From: Salticus scenicus | Lineage: Eukaryota > Arthropoda > Arachnida > Araneae > Salticidae | Length of the DNA: 64,000 nucleotides | Assembly: GCA_963930645.1 (NCBI GenBank) | Contig: OZ005650.1 | Coordinates: 237,227,688 to 237,291,687, forward strand | Direction: 5' to 3' | Part shown: positions 35,811 to 48,130 of the stretch, piece after piece | Position numbering within the stretch: the stretch's first letter is position 1 | How the letters are laid out: each line of letters begins with the position of its first letter | The notes under the pieces: model-generated | Seen by the model: the letters and a program-made list of their open reading frames with translations, nothing else | Databases searched by the model: none | Told to the model about the DNA's origin: nothing | Program-made: the position numbers and the translations under genes

Positions 35811-36070
35811 TTTCTAAAGAAATATTTAGCAAAATAATTATTTTGAAAAAAAATATACTTCTTTTAACATCACATATATTAGTATTAAATAAAAAAAAAA
35901 AAGTTTAAAACTTATGTCTTTTTTGATAATTGTAATTAAAATATATTTAAATATAAATGAAAAAACTTGTAGAATGATCGTAATATTTACTTTTTAATTT
36001 ATTATTAAAATTTACCATATTTTTATTTTCATTTTTTTAAACATTTAAATACTTTTAACACTTTTTTTTT
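35481..36070. other. A+T-rich sequence with (TA)32
   Basis: A perfect TA run of about 64 bases lies at 35741-35804. No gene. Confidence 0.6.
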
Positions 36071-37134
36071 TACTTTCTCTTACCCATAAGGTAGAGAAAG
36101 TATTGTTTTTGGGTCAAATTTTCGAATGCGAGATTTTGTTATATTTACATGTTTTGAGGTCCACTGAATACGAAAATCATGTTTTTAGCAAATGGTCTGT
36201 GTGTCTGTGTGTGTGTCTGTGTGTCTGTGTGTCTGTGTGTCTGTGTGTGTGTGTCTGTGTGTCTGTCTGTTATCAGCATATCTCAAAAACAAATTATGGC
36301 AGAAAGTTCAAACTTGTGTATCATATAGTTCTAAATGTGTATCATATAGAGATGCTACAGTAAGCTTTTCGTTAAGATCAAGCAAATGGTTCGTGTACAG
36401 GGACAATCAAGAGAATTCTAATACATTACGTCTATGGGGGAAATTGCAGGAAAGTAGAGTTTAACGTCTATAGACTGCACTAAACCAAATGAAACGAATA
36501 TATATTTTTTGTAATAGAGATAATTAACTGGGAAATTTTTTTTGTGTATGTAAAAGCCTCGCCTCCCTCCTGAGGGGGAGGGGAGTTCCCCCTCGAGGGG
36601 AGTAAATTTTCATGATGGGTATCTTTCGAAAGAGCTCGCCAATACCTTTAAAACGAACGGTTGAACCATCGATCTGCGATAATTTAAAACAAAGTTATCG
36701 GTTTTTTTTTACTTTTAAGGAAAAAAAAAACTTTGAAAAAAAAAAAAAAAATCGTTTCCCCCCCACTTCTTTTTAATGATGAGAATAAAATGGACTGTTT
36801 TTGGATATTTGGTGTTATACCACTTCTCTAATATGGAAATCGTCTGCATTATCATAAGAGATAATTTTTTTAAATAATAATTTTAATAAATTAATTTTTA
36901 AAAACAGAATTATTTTTTAATAACCGAATTAAATTCTATGTAAATGAAGGTGCATTAATGAAACGGGGGGTTGAGGGGGGCGGTAGCCCCCCTCACACAG
37001 AACTAATTATCATATAAATCTCTTCAGAAGCCTAATATGAATTGTTTAACACAGGTTTACATAACAGTACTCGTTATCTTACCTTTTAATCTGCAACCTG
37101 TATTATAGTGTTAAATTTCAGGGTAAGAGAAAGT
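36071..37134. mobile_element. ~1.06-kb TIR element
   Basis: Termini are inverted: ACTTTCTCTTACCC (36072-36085) and GGGTAAGAGAAAGT (37121-37134). Next to the left end the sequence folds on itself (CTTTCTCTTACCCATAAGG...AGAGAAAG). It contains a (TGTGTC)n tract at 36196-36270, two G+C-rich hairpin blocks (about 36557-36602 and 36963-36997) and no transposase. TCTC motifs and an internal microsatellite are typical of non-autonomous elements; no target duplication was defined. Confidence 0.6.
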
Positions 37135-37516
37135 CGTGTATGTGACACACCAGATTATTTTGCTACATTTTCAAAAAAAGTAATTAATTTATACTTTTAT
37201 AACTTTTTTCTTTATGGTAAACACATACGAAAATAATTAATTAAATATACAAATATGATTTTAAAAAATCGAATGCGCATTTTTAATTCAACTATTTGCT
37301 GATGCAGCTATTAACTTATAAAATCGATTTCCTAAACGTTTTAAATTAATTTTATAAGAAATTAAAGTGAATAATAAAGCGTAACTTTTTAAAATGGTTG
37401 ATAAAAGTAATTACAACATTGTTAATAATATTTTATTGCAGTGAAATTTTTAAGCTAAAACTTTTTTGTTTATTAAACAATGTTAATATATATATATATA
37501 TATATATAATTTGAAA
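37135..37516. other. A+T-rich unassigned sequence
   Basis: Contains a TA run at about 37487-37508 just before the tandem duplication. No gene. Confidence 0.5.
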
Positions 37517-38342
37517 TTTTTTAGTACCATTGTAACACTCAGCAGACAAAAGATTGATGAAAATACCAACATAAAATAAATTTTAATTGAGATTTATGTC
37601 GATTAAAATTAGTCACAATATTATTCTTTTATTTTCACCTCTAATGGAGTCAATATTTATTTCATCATTTTCAGAGGAATAGAGCTGGTATATCAAACAA
37701 CTATTTAAATGCCAAGTATAACATGCAAAATTTAATAATTTAATAAAATTCTTTAAGGTATGCATAAATTCAGTAATAGGAATAAAAATTGAAATAATAC
37801 ACAATTGTTTAAGCGCATCATCAGCTGTATTCAAAGTGTATGTAATTTTTAGATTAACATAATGCGAAATTAGGCCAATATTTGTATATATTAAATTATA
37901 TATACAATAAGTAGTAAATTTAAGAATTTTAAAGTTATTTAAGAATTGTTGAGAATAAACTAAATACATTTAAATATTTTCGCATAATCAGCATATTAAA
38001 TTTAAATCTAAATATAATTTGAAATTTTTTAGTACCATTGTAACACTCAGCAGACAAAAGATAGATGTAAATATCTACATAAAATAAATTTTAATTGATA
38101 TTTATGTCGATTAAAATTAGTCACAGTATTAATTTTTTATTTTCACCTCTAATGGAGTCAATATTTATTTTATCATTTTCAGAGGAATAGAGTTGGTATA
38201 TCAAACAACCATTTAAATGCCAAATATAACATGCAAAAATTAATAATTTAAGAAAATTATTCAAGAAATGCATAAATTAAATAATAGGAATAAAAATTGA
38301 AGTAATACACAATTGTTTAAGCGCATTATCAGCTGTATATAT

Positions 38343-38383
<41 letters not shown>

Positions 38384-39415
38384 AAGAGATATAGTCTTAA
38401 ATTTAATTTCAAATAAATTAATAATTATATTTAATAAAAAATATTTTCAAAATTAAATATATAAATATATATATATATATATATACATACACATAGATAG
38501 ATAGATATCTGTCGACTTTTTAAGAGTCAATAGTTTCAATACAGAATTTTTTTTTTATTTACAGTAAGACCTCAAAGTTTAATTTTTAATATTTTAAATC
38601 ATTTTTGTAACTTTTAAATGTTTTCAATAAATTTGAATAAAGCAGTTCCAGAATCATCTAAATATTAATTATTTTTCATTCACGAAGCAATGTTGTTTTA
38701 ATTTGTTGATATCGCAAAATAAAAAACAAAAACCATGATTGTTATTTTTACTTTTCGAATACATTATGTAAGGAGAGTATTGAAAACAGGATTTGCGAAA
38801 CGGATTTTGTATCTCGCATAGCTCAAAAACGAATGTTTGTGGAATGTTGCAAATTTATACTTTTAACTGTCATGACATCTTGTTATACCCTTCCAACTTC
38901 GGTCTTAACACGACTTCCTCTTTTAGAGATATCTACGATTTTAAACGATTTTTTGGTGATGAGCGTGTGTATGTGTATGTATATGTGTGTGTGAACAACT
39001 CTTTGTTCCAACGAGATTAATGTTGGTACATATTTCCTAGGTCACCGTAGCAAGAACTGGATACATTATGGTTAATCTAGCACTTACAGAACGAAAAGTT
39101 CTTTATGGCTTATTGTCTAGTACAATAACGTCTAAATGCCTTACTCAAATGAACTGAAAATTTATATACATGTTACAACTGTCAGTCACACAAACTGCGT
39201 AGAGTTTGGTGAATCTAACATTTATAGTTTTTTTTTTTTTTTTTTTTTAAATCAGAGGCACAACAAAAAAGTCTTTATTATATGGCCTTGGTTCAAACTA
39301 TTTAAAGTAAGAAAGCGTCTAAATGCCATAACAATTAACCTGAAATTTATATACATGTTATAGGCCATCATCTCACGAACTGTGTAGATTTTGGTGAATC
39401 TAGCACTTATAGATA
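37517..39415 (+). repeat. 1899-bp tandem duplication, unit 1
   Basis: Repeated immediately downstream at an offset of 1899 bases. The junction uses the shared TTTTTT before AGTACC. The unit includes an older internal duplication (37517-38010 against about 38022-38335) and a ~95-bp pair (39128-39227 and 39316-39412). Open frames inside are not supported as genes. Confidence 0.93.
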
Positions 39416-40241
39416 TTTTTTAGTACCATTGTAACACTCAGCAGACAAAAGATTGATGAAAATACCAACATAAAATAAATTTTAATTGAGATTTATGTCG
39501 ATTAAAATTAGTCACAATATTATTCTTTTATTTTCACCTCTAATGGAGTCAATATTTATTTCATCATTTTCAGAGGAATAGAGCTGGTATATCAAACAAC
39601 TATTTAAATGCCAAGTATAACATGCAAAATTTAATAATTTAATAAAATTCTTTAAGGTATGCATAAATTCAGTAATAGGAATAAAAATTGAAATAATACA
39701 CAATTGTTTAAGCGCATCATCAGCTGTATTCAAAGTGTATGTAATTTTTAGATTAACATAATGCGAAATTAGGCCAATATTTGTATATATTAAATTATAT
39801 ATACAATAAGTAGTAAATTTAAGAATTTTAAAGTTATTTAAGAATTGTTGAGAATAAACTAAATACATTTAAATATTTTCGCATAATCACCATATTAAAT
39901 TTAAATCTAAATATAATTTGAAATTTTTTAGTACCATTGTAACACTCAGCAGACAAAAGATAGATGTAAATATCTACATAAAATAAATTTTAATTGATAT
40001 TTATGTCGATTAAAATTAGTCACAGTATTAATTTTTTATTTTCACCTCTAATGGAGTCAATATTTATTTTATCATTTTCAGAGGAATAGAGTTGGTATAT
40101 CAAACAACCATTTAAATGCCAAATATAACATGCAAAAATTAATAATTTAAGAAAATTATTCAAGAAATGCATAAATTAAATAATAGGAATAAAAATTGAA
40201 GTAATACACAATTGTTTAAGCGCATTATCAGCTGTATATAT

Positions 40242-40276
<35 letters not shown>

Positions 40277-40350
40277 CAATAAGAGATATAGTCTTAAATT
40301 TAATTTCAAATAAATTAATAATTATATTTAATAAAAAATATTTTCAAAAT

Positions 40351-40388
<38 letters not shown>

Positions 40389-41315
40389 CACATAGATAGA
40401 TAGATATCTGTCGACTTTTTAAGAGTCAATAGTTTCAATACAGAATTTTTTTTTTATTTACAGAAAGACCTCAAAGTTTAATTTTTAATATTTTAAATCA
40501 TTTTTGTAACTTTTAAATGTTTTCAATAAATTTGAATAAAGCAGTTCCAGAATCATCTAAATATTAATTATTTTTCATTTACGAAGCAATGTTGTTTTAA
40601 TTTGTTGATATCGCAAAATAAAAAACAAAAACCATGATTGTTATTTTTACTTTTCGAATACATTATGTAAGGAGAGTATTGAAAACAGGATTTGCGAAAC
40701 GGATTTTGTATCTCGTATAGCTCAAAAACGAATGATTGTGGAATGTTGCAAATTTATACTTTTAACTGTCATGACATCTTGTTATACACTTCCAACTTCG
40801 GTCTTAACACGACTTCCTCTTTTAGAGATATCTACGATTTTAAACGATTTTTTGGTGATGAGCGTGTGTATGTGTATGTATATGTGTGAGTGAACAACTC
40901 TTTGTTCCAACGAGATTAATGTTGGTACATATTTCCTAGGTCACCGTAGCAAGAACTGGATACATTATGGTTAATCTAGCACTTACAGAACGAAAAGTTC
41001 TTTATGGCTTATTGTCTAGTACAATAACGTCTAAATGCCTTACTCAAATGAACTGAAAATTTATATACATGTTACAACTGTCAGTCACACAAACTGCGTA
41101 GAGTTTGGTGAATCTAACATTTATAGTTTTTTTTTTTTTTTTTTTTTTTTAAATCAGAGGCACAACAAAAAAGTCTTTATTATATGGCCTTGGTTCAAAC
41201 TATTTAAAGTAAGAAAGCGTCTAAATGCCATAACAATTAACCTGAAATTTATATACATGTTATAGGCCATCATCTCACGAACTGTGTAGATTTTGGTGAA
41301 TCTAGCACTTATAGA
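39416..41315 (+). repeat. 1899-bp tandem duplication, unit 2
   Basis: Nearly identical to unit 1. I count about seven single-base changes outside simple repeats (for example TCAGCATA/TCACCATA, GTAAGACC/GAAAGACC, CTCGCATAG/CTCGTATAG). Other differences are in (CA)n, (TA)n and T-run lengths. It is followed by unique sequence and, 214 bp later, by an assembly gap. Confidence 0.93.
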
Positions 41316-42173
41316 TTTTTATAGGGGTGAAACGATAAATTCTTTTACATTATGAATTATGAGCTTAAATTATTTGAAGCACAATAGCGTTAAACGACTT
41401 ATTAGATTGATACATTTCAAACTTCTCTTATTTAAATAAATTTGAACAGCCTTAATTACTTAATGTTCAGAAAGTCGAGTGGAGTAACTCCTTCTTTTAA
41501 TACTTTTTGCAAATTTCTTCGAATTAGATNNNNNNNNNNNNNNNNNNNNNNNNNNNNNNNNNNNNNNNNNNNNNNNNNNNNNNNNNNNNNNNNNNNNNNN
41601 NNNNNNNNNNNNNNNNNNNNNNNNNNNNNNNNNNNNNNNNNNNNNNNNNNNNNNNNNNNNNNNNNNNNNNNNNNNNNNNNNNNNNNNNNNNNNNNNNNNN
41701 NNNNNNNNNNNNNNNNNNNNNNNNNNNNNTAAATGCTTTCAGATGATGAAATATGGCATATGACTGAGATTTCCGTACATTACTATTATTATTATTGCTT
41801 ATTTTTGCAATTTACGTTCTCAATTTTTATTTCTACATATTTAATTCTACGTTCTTGAAGATTTTATAATTTTAAATATTCAAATACGTAGAATTCACGT
41901 AAACGTTTCAGTTTTTGCCATTTGTGAACTTTTACATTTTTTTAACTACCGAAAAAATTTATAGAACTTTTTTTTATAAATTTTTATAGCCGTTTTCACT
42001 GATTTAATAAAGTAAAAATTCTATAAAAATTTTATGATATCCAAAAAGCGTAAACGTTAGAAACTATGATATTACATAAAATTATAAAGCTATCTGAATG
42101 TATTAAATTTCTTTTGCGATAACTTAATCCATATGTACATAATTTTGTATGTACATTCCCATAAAGGTAGAGA
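41316..42173. other. Unassigned sequence with assembly gap
   Basis: Includes exactly 200 N at 41530-41729. No gene supported on either side; the frame through the gap is artificial. Confidence 0.7.
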
Positions 42174-42175
42174 TA

Positions 42176-42359
42176 CAGTCGGTAACAAAAGTGTCCGTAC
42201 ACTTCATATGGTTTTGTTAAATAAATCCTTGTCGAATCCCGTTCTTAGTCAGCGTAAGAACATGATTCAACAAGGATTTATTTAACAAAACCGTATGAAG
42301 TGTACTTTTTTTTTACATAAGAATTTTTTCTAGTGTTCGGACACTTTTGTTACCGACTG
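42176..42359. mobile_element. 184-bp MITE of Tc1/mariner type
   Basis: TA at 42174-42175 and 42360-42361 flank inverted ends CAGTCGGTAACAAAAGTGTC and GACACTTTTGTTACCGACTG. A second inverted block (ACTTCATATGGTTTTGTTAA and its complement near 42280-42300) makes most of the element foldback. It is too short to code. Confidence 0.9.
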
Positions 42360-42361
42360 TA

Positions 42362-42746
42362 CGTACGCAATTCTTAAAACAGCTAATCCCAATTTCATAT
42401 GCCCAAATAAAATATCTTTATATTTTATTTCAGGGCATGGTAGTTTCTCAACATTCCTCTTTTAAAATCAATAAAATAAAAAACACACTTTGTAAATGTT
42501 AAAAATTAGGTAGTCCTTTCATTATATATTCGAAAAATGTTCATTAATTAAATACAATTTTAAATTTATTAGTAATAAAACAATAAGATAAAACTTAAAA
42601 GCAATATTATTAAATCCAGATAAATATAAGCTAAAACATATTTATAAATATATTAAACGAACATTACTCATTTATTAAATATAAATTTTAACACTACATC
42701 CGTTGACTTACTTTTCTCTGTTAGGGAAATGTAATCTGTCTAAATG

Positions 42747-42791
<45 letters not shown>

Positions 42792-44794
42792 ATTATATTC
42801 ATTTTAAGCTTTCCTAAAAATAATCTTAAGTACAATTTTCTATATATCTTCTATTAATGAATTTAACTACGGTCTTTTGCCCTGGCAGAACCGTAGATAA
42901 TTTTTTTTTCTCCTGTGGTAACAAAAATCCCTATAATCACGTGGTTTGAGATCCACAGTGAGACACTAATGTACCAATGTACATAATTTTGTGAATTACA
43001 GATAATGGTGTTGATTTTATTGGTTTTATAAAACCATATATTTAAAACATACACATCTTCCACATCTTGACGTACAACGAGGGGGGGGGAGGGGTTGTAA
43101 AGTTTTAATATTTATTAAAAGTAGCCCAGTTATCTAGATAAAATTTATTTTCGAAAAAAAATTAGTTTCTATGTACATAGTATTGTAAATTACAGTAGCA
43201 ACTTTCTGCAAACCGTATATTAACGAAACTCATATCTGCAATTTCGAAAAAAAAAAAAAAAAAAAGTAAAATTCTGGTTTGTTATTTTGTAAGCAGTTCT
43301 TAAATATAACATGTAGTAATTTTCTATGTTGGTTAGTTTTTGGTATTAAATAAAACTATACTATACCCCTCAGAACATAAATAAGTAAAATATAATTTAT
43401 AGTCTTTACAGTATATCATTTACGAACTAACGTTTTATATTATGGCATTGTTAAATTATTGTTGATATCTAATATTTCACTTGACTAAAATTTTTATTAA
43501 CGGTAAAAACGATTTCCAACTGAATCCTTTATTAAGTAAATACATACGCCAATACTAATTTCAGTTTATACAGACAAAGGAATGTAAAAATATATAAGCT
43601 TTCAGTTTTTTTGATAAAATATGAAATATAACTTATTCAAAGTCCTTATTATATATATATATATATAGACATACATATATATACGTGTGTGTGTGTGTAA
43701 TTTATTATAATATAGTTATGATATATAAAAACAGAGATACATATATACATATAATAATTTATTATTTACGTAATATTAACTTATTTAATGTCCTAATTAC
43801 TTATTTGCTTTTATACAAATATAATGTTCGAATTTTACGTTTAAAATATTTTATTAAATTTCTATAGAATTATAATGAAAAATCTTCTCTATGTTTCGTT
43901 CATTATAGAAGTGAATTATCTTCTTGGAAATTGATTTTGAAATAACCAGCTTTTTCAAATTTATGTGTAGGTAAAAAAGTCAAGATTTAGTAAGTGTTAT
44001 CAGTTTTTGTGTTTAATACAAATCATACTTATAAGAATTAATAAATTATTTAAAAAATAATTTGAAGTAACTTAGAAACTTCAATTTTTTAATGAATATT
44101 TAGAAGTTATAGTTTTCTGAGAAAAACATGTAGTGCCATTTATGGGATTTTAATGCAATTATTGGAGTCTTTTCTTTTTTATAATGAGAGATGTGACAAA
44201 ATGTGATACAGTTAAGCAAAACAATATATATTTAAGAAATAGGGAGTTACACCATCTTTACAATGAACCGTCCATATATAAAGCTATATGTACTTACAAG
44301 CAACGGAAAATTAAACGCCAAATGAATTTAAGTATTCGTATATAATAAATTATCATAATATGTATCAATCAAATATTAAAATTTATTTTTTGAATGTTTT
44401 ATATAACATTTCATTGCATATCTCCAAATTTTACCCTGATATGGGATTAATAATCTGATTATTGCATATATTTTTGCAGAATATTTTATATAATTTATAT
44501 TTATTATCATAAAGATATTAATAGAGAAAAATTACACGTTATTTAGAAGCATACAATTTGAGTATTTATTGGAATGGAAATTAAAATTTCGTGCATCTAG
44601 GCTCACTTATTTAAAAATTCACTTTAGTTAAAGTTATTCGAGATTAAATAGATCCGTTATCAATTAGTACATAATTATTTGAGTAAGTAAATTCGTTTGG
44701 GATTAAGAGTTCCTCTAAAGTAATCCCCGCATGCACTGTTATAAATATGACATTAAAGTTTAGGTTAACACCGTTGATTGAAATTATTAAATAA
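42362..44794. other. A+T-rich unassigned sequence
   Basis: Contains (TTA)n at 42747-42789, a G-rich stretch at 43080-43095, and TA/GT tracts at about 43651-43698. No gene supported. Confidence 0.5.
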
Positions 44795-45191
44795 TCTATA
44801 TATATAAAAATGAATTGCTGTTCGTTAGTCTCACTAAAACTCGAGAACGGCTGAACGGATTTATCTTATCTTAGTCTTGAAATGTTCGTGGAGGTCTAGG
44901 GAAGGTTTAAAAGGCGAGAAAAAATCGAATAATTTCCGGGAAAACCCTAAAAACAGCCCTTTTCTATTTCCCATACAAACGTTTTCTAGAGTCAATTTGA
45001 ACTTTATTGCTATTCAATAAAGTTTAGGTGTGTTCCTAACGGCTGATGGCTGAGCTACAAAAATTTGCATGTTGATTCGTAATTACCTCCCCTGATGCAC
45101 CTCGAAGCCGGATTTTCGAATTTTGTTTTAGTTTTCTTTTAATTAATTAAAATGTTAAAATAAAAACCTTCTAATAACTGATAAATTGGCC

Positions 45192-45302
45192 ATTTAATTT
45201 TAATCCTTAATTTAATTGTTGCCAAAAAAAAAAAATTATTCTTTTTTGGACAGAAAAAAAGAAAAAAAAACGTGAACAATAAAAATTACATTTATTTAAA
45301 AT
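45192..45302 (+). repeat. ~111-bp tandem unit, uninterrupted copy (empty site)
   Basis: Reads from ATTTAATTTTAATCCTTAA through TTTAATTGTTGCC to CGTGAACAATAAAAATTACA. A second copy follows directly but is cut by the inner Helitron: its first 19 bases are 45303-45321 and the remainder is 47898-48000. Confidence 0.8.
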
Positions 45303-45648
45303 ATTTAATTTTATTCCTTAACTAGCAGGCTTTGCCCGCTTCGCTGGACATTAAACTTAAATGAGTTGTCAAAATCCCATATCTTTATTAATAACCCAAG
45401 TTCTCGCTGTGATTGGTAGAGGTTTTCTCGCTCGCAAAGTCAGGAGTCTAGGTCTCACTGTCTTCGGCACAACTTAGCCACCTTACTTCCCCTTCCTCAG
45501 CGGGTGAGTTCAAAGTTTTGCAAAATCCCACTAATGTACATAATGCGTACACTTAATCAATATCCGCACACCAAAATTCGCCATTATAAGATAATTCAAA
45601 GCGAATTCAAACGGAAAAACATGTTTTTACACATGTTTATTGGGAACG

Positions 45649-45925
45649 GCTTCAGTATAACGCCACAACGATATTTAGCGATTTTTTTGTTGGCGATTAT
45701 GGCTAAATCATAAATCTAAAAATCATAAATCATATATGATAAATGATGAAATCATAATCTAAATCATAAATCATAAAACATAAAATCATAAATCCAAAAT
45801 AAGCAGCATATTAGGCTGCCATATAATATCGCAAACAGTCTAGAACGACATCGTTATCCTTCAAAACGACGCCAAAGAAAAATCGCCAAATTCAGCTGTG
45901 GGGTTATACTGAAGTTATACCGTTT
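45649..45925 (+). mobile_element. MITE inside Helitron, copy 1
   Basis: Ends CTTCAGTATAACGCCACA and GTGGGGTTATACTGAAG are inverted. It contains many ATCATAAAT repeats and a GCTGCCATATAATATCGCAA block. It is the reverse complement of 46624-46877. Non-coding. Confidence 0.75.
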
Positions 45926-46084
45926 ATTGCCCTCCGACTCCGAGAAGGGGGGGGGGGATTTCGAATTTCGTGAAATCCAGTTACAATAAGTGCCGGATGC
46001 AAACAAACAATTTACGCACCAAATTTCGTGACCACAGAAGTCTTTAATAGAAAATATTATAAATAAATAAATACAAAACGCACA

Positions 46085-46260
46085 GCTTTAGTATGGGAAC
46101 CCTTTGGTGACTTTAAATATTTTAATCCATTTTTGCGATGAACTGAATTGGCTATCTCAATTGTGCAATTAAAGATCTTGGCGAGAAACGTCCGAGCTAC
46201 TTCGGTTCCGAATTTAAAATTTTGCCAAAGGGATCCAATACGAAAACTGTTCCATACACA
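46085..46260 (+). repeat. Dispersed ~190-bp repeat, copy B
   Basis: Related to 2503-2690 and, inverted, 49512-49717. Shared blocks include GCGATGAACTGAATTGGCTA, GAGAAACGTCCGAGCTACTT and CGGTTCCGAATTTAAA. Confidence 0.6.
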
Positions 46261-46617
46261 AAATAAATAAAATGAAATAAAAAATCCTTTCTTATATTTA
46301 CAAAATAAAAATAAAAAATCTTAATAAATCCAAATTATAAATCCAAATTATAATAAATATAAATCCATACACTAATAAATATAAATCCATAAAATAAATA
46401 AAATAAAATAAAATAAAATAAAAACTGTTTTCTGATATTTACAAAATAAAAATAAAAAATCTTAATAAAATCCAAATTATAATCATTTACAATTAAGGGG
46501 AGAACATTAAAAAAAACCTCATAAGGTACATAATAACAACAAAAAATTTTGTTTTACTGCAGGAAAGAAAAGTATTGCTTAATTAAATAAAAATATTAAA
46601 CTAATGCCAAATATCTC

Positions 46618-46877
46618 GGTACAACTATAGTATTTCCCATCAGCTGAATTTGGCGATTTTTCTTTGGCGCCGATTTGATGGATAACGATGTCGTTCTGGA
46701 TTGTTTGCGATATAATATGGCAGCCTGCATGCTATTTACTTTGGATTTATGATTTATGATTCATAATTTAGCTTATGATTTTATCATTTATAATATATGA
46801 TTTTACATTTATGATTTAGCCATAATCGCCAAAAATAAATCGCCAAATTCAGCTGAAGGGAAATACTATAGTTGTTC
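46618..46877 (-). mobile_element. MITE inside Helitron, copy 2
   Basis: Inverted ends GGTACAACTATAGTATTTCC (46618-46637) and GGAAATACTATAGTTGTTCC (to 46877), followed inward by CAGCTGAATTTGGCGATTT on both sides. The interior matches copy 1 in opposite orientation. Confidence 0.78.
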
Positions 46878-46983
46878 CAATATCTCTATGAAAATATTTA
46901 TCCACGTGCATATTCCTCATTAAAAAAAAAAAAAAATCCCCAAATATAAATAAATATAAAACTTTTTACCGAATCTGGGTTAA

Positions 46984-48130
46984 AAACGGAAAAGGGGTAA
47001 AATAAATTAGAAATATCAGACCTATGTTTATAAATTTCATACCAAATGAAAGGGGCGATTTTTCTGAATCCAGGGGTGCAAACAGTTTTTCGATGCGACA
47101 ATTAGATTTTTAAAAAATAACTAAAGTATGAAATTTAAGTGGCAACGGAAAAGCGGAAAAAAGGTAAAATAAATTAGAAATATCAGACCTATATTTATAA
47201 ATTTGATACCAAATAAAAGGGGTGATTTTTCTGAATCGTGGGGTGCAAACGGTTTTTCGATACGACAATTAGATTTTTTAAAATTAACTAAAGTATGATA
47301 TTTTGATAGCAACACTTCATTTCAATCTTTTCAGAATTTGTAGTGAGAATCACGCGAATAAAAAAGTCTTTAACTTAAAAATTTATTTTTATATTTTATT
47401 TTTCCATTCAAAGCATTTTAGTGAAAAAATATTTATGGCGCATGCGCAGGCGTTTTTTACCCATAATTTAAACAATTTTCATAATTTTGAAAATTTCTAT
47501 AGATATAATTTTAAGTTGGGTGAAGACCTAAGTTTCTGCCAAGCGCCGTTGAATTCCGTCCAGCCGTTCTCGAGTGATGCCCGGACAAACGTATTTTAGT
47601 TTTTTACCCCCCAGGGGGGAACGGGGGGGAATTTGTGAAAAGTTGATAGATATAATTTTAAGTTGGGTGAAGACCTAAATTCCTGCCAAGCGCCGTTGAA
47701 TTCCGCCCGGCCGTTTTCAAGTGATGCCCGGACAAAAAAAGCGACATACGGACACGATGACACACACACACACACACACACAGGCAAAATTTTCTGAAGT
47801 CATTTTCGGCTTTCATGGGGTGTGAAACGTGAAGATATCGTAAAATTTTTCGATTCCGACAAATTTACAGACAAAAGTCTGATTTTATTAATATAGATTT
47901 AATTGTTGCCAAAAAAATTATCATTATTTTTTCGACGGAAAAAAAAAAAAAAAAAAAAAAAAAAACGTGAACAATAAAAATTACATGTATTTAAAATGAG
48001 GAAAGTAAATTAAAAAAATTAGAAATATCAGTCGTATCGTTACAAATAAGATACCAAATGAAAGATGCAATTTTTGTGAATCCAACGGATTAAACAGCTT
48101 ATCGATCGGACAATTAGATTTTTTAAATAT
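46984..48130. repeat. Repeated modules in the Helitron cluster
   Basis: A ~115-bp module (AAATTAGAAATATCAG ... ATACCAAATGAAAG ... CGACAATTAGATTTTT) occurs near 47004, 47169 and 48017. A ~90-bp module (GATATAATTTTAAGTTGGGT ... AAGCGCCGTTGAATTCCG ... GTGATGCCCGGACAAA) occurs at 47501-47589 and 47648-47736. The third 115-bp copy lies outside the inner element, so the outer and inner elements belong to related families. Confidence 0.75.

Larger units (their letters stand above)
45322..47897 (-). mobile_element. Helitron/Helentron-like element, inner, minus strand
   Basis: On the minus strand the 5' end is TCTATATTAATAAAATCAGA (at 47897), with a hairpin CAGAC-TTTT-GTCTG. The 3' end is GCGAAGCGGGCAAAGCCTGCTAG, ending at 45322. 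It is flanked by A and T. The uninterrupted target copy at 45210/45211 proves both boundaries without target duplication. The interior carries two MITE copies, repeated 115-bp and 90-bp modules and a (CA)n tract at about 47760-47782. No transposase. Open frames across it are not supported as genes. Confidence 0.8.

Noticed and set aside
36103..36464. Val/Cys-rich frames
   Set aside because: Translations of a (TGTGTC)n microsatellite.
37613..37969. 118-codon minus-strand frame repeated identically at 39512-39868
   Set aside because: The identity is explained by the recent 1.9-kb duplication; the translation has no domain and the older ~500-bp copy does not keep the frame.
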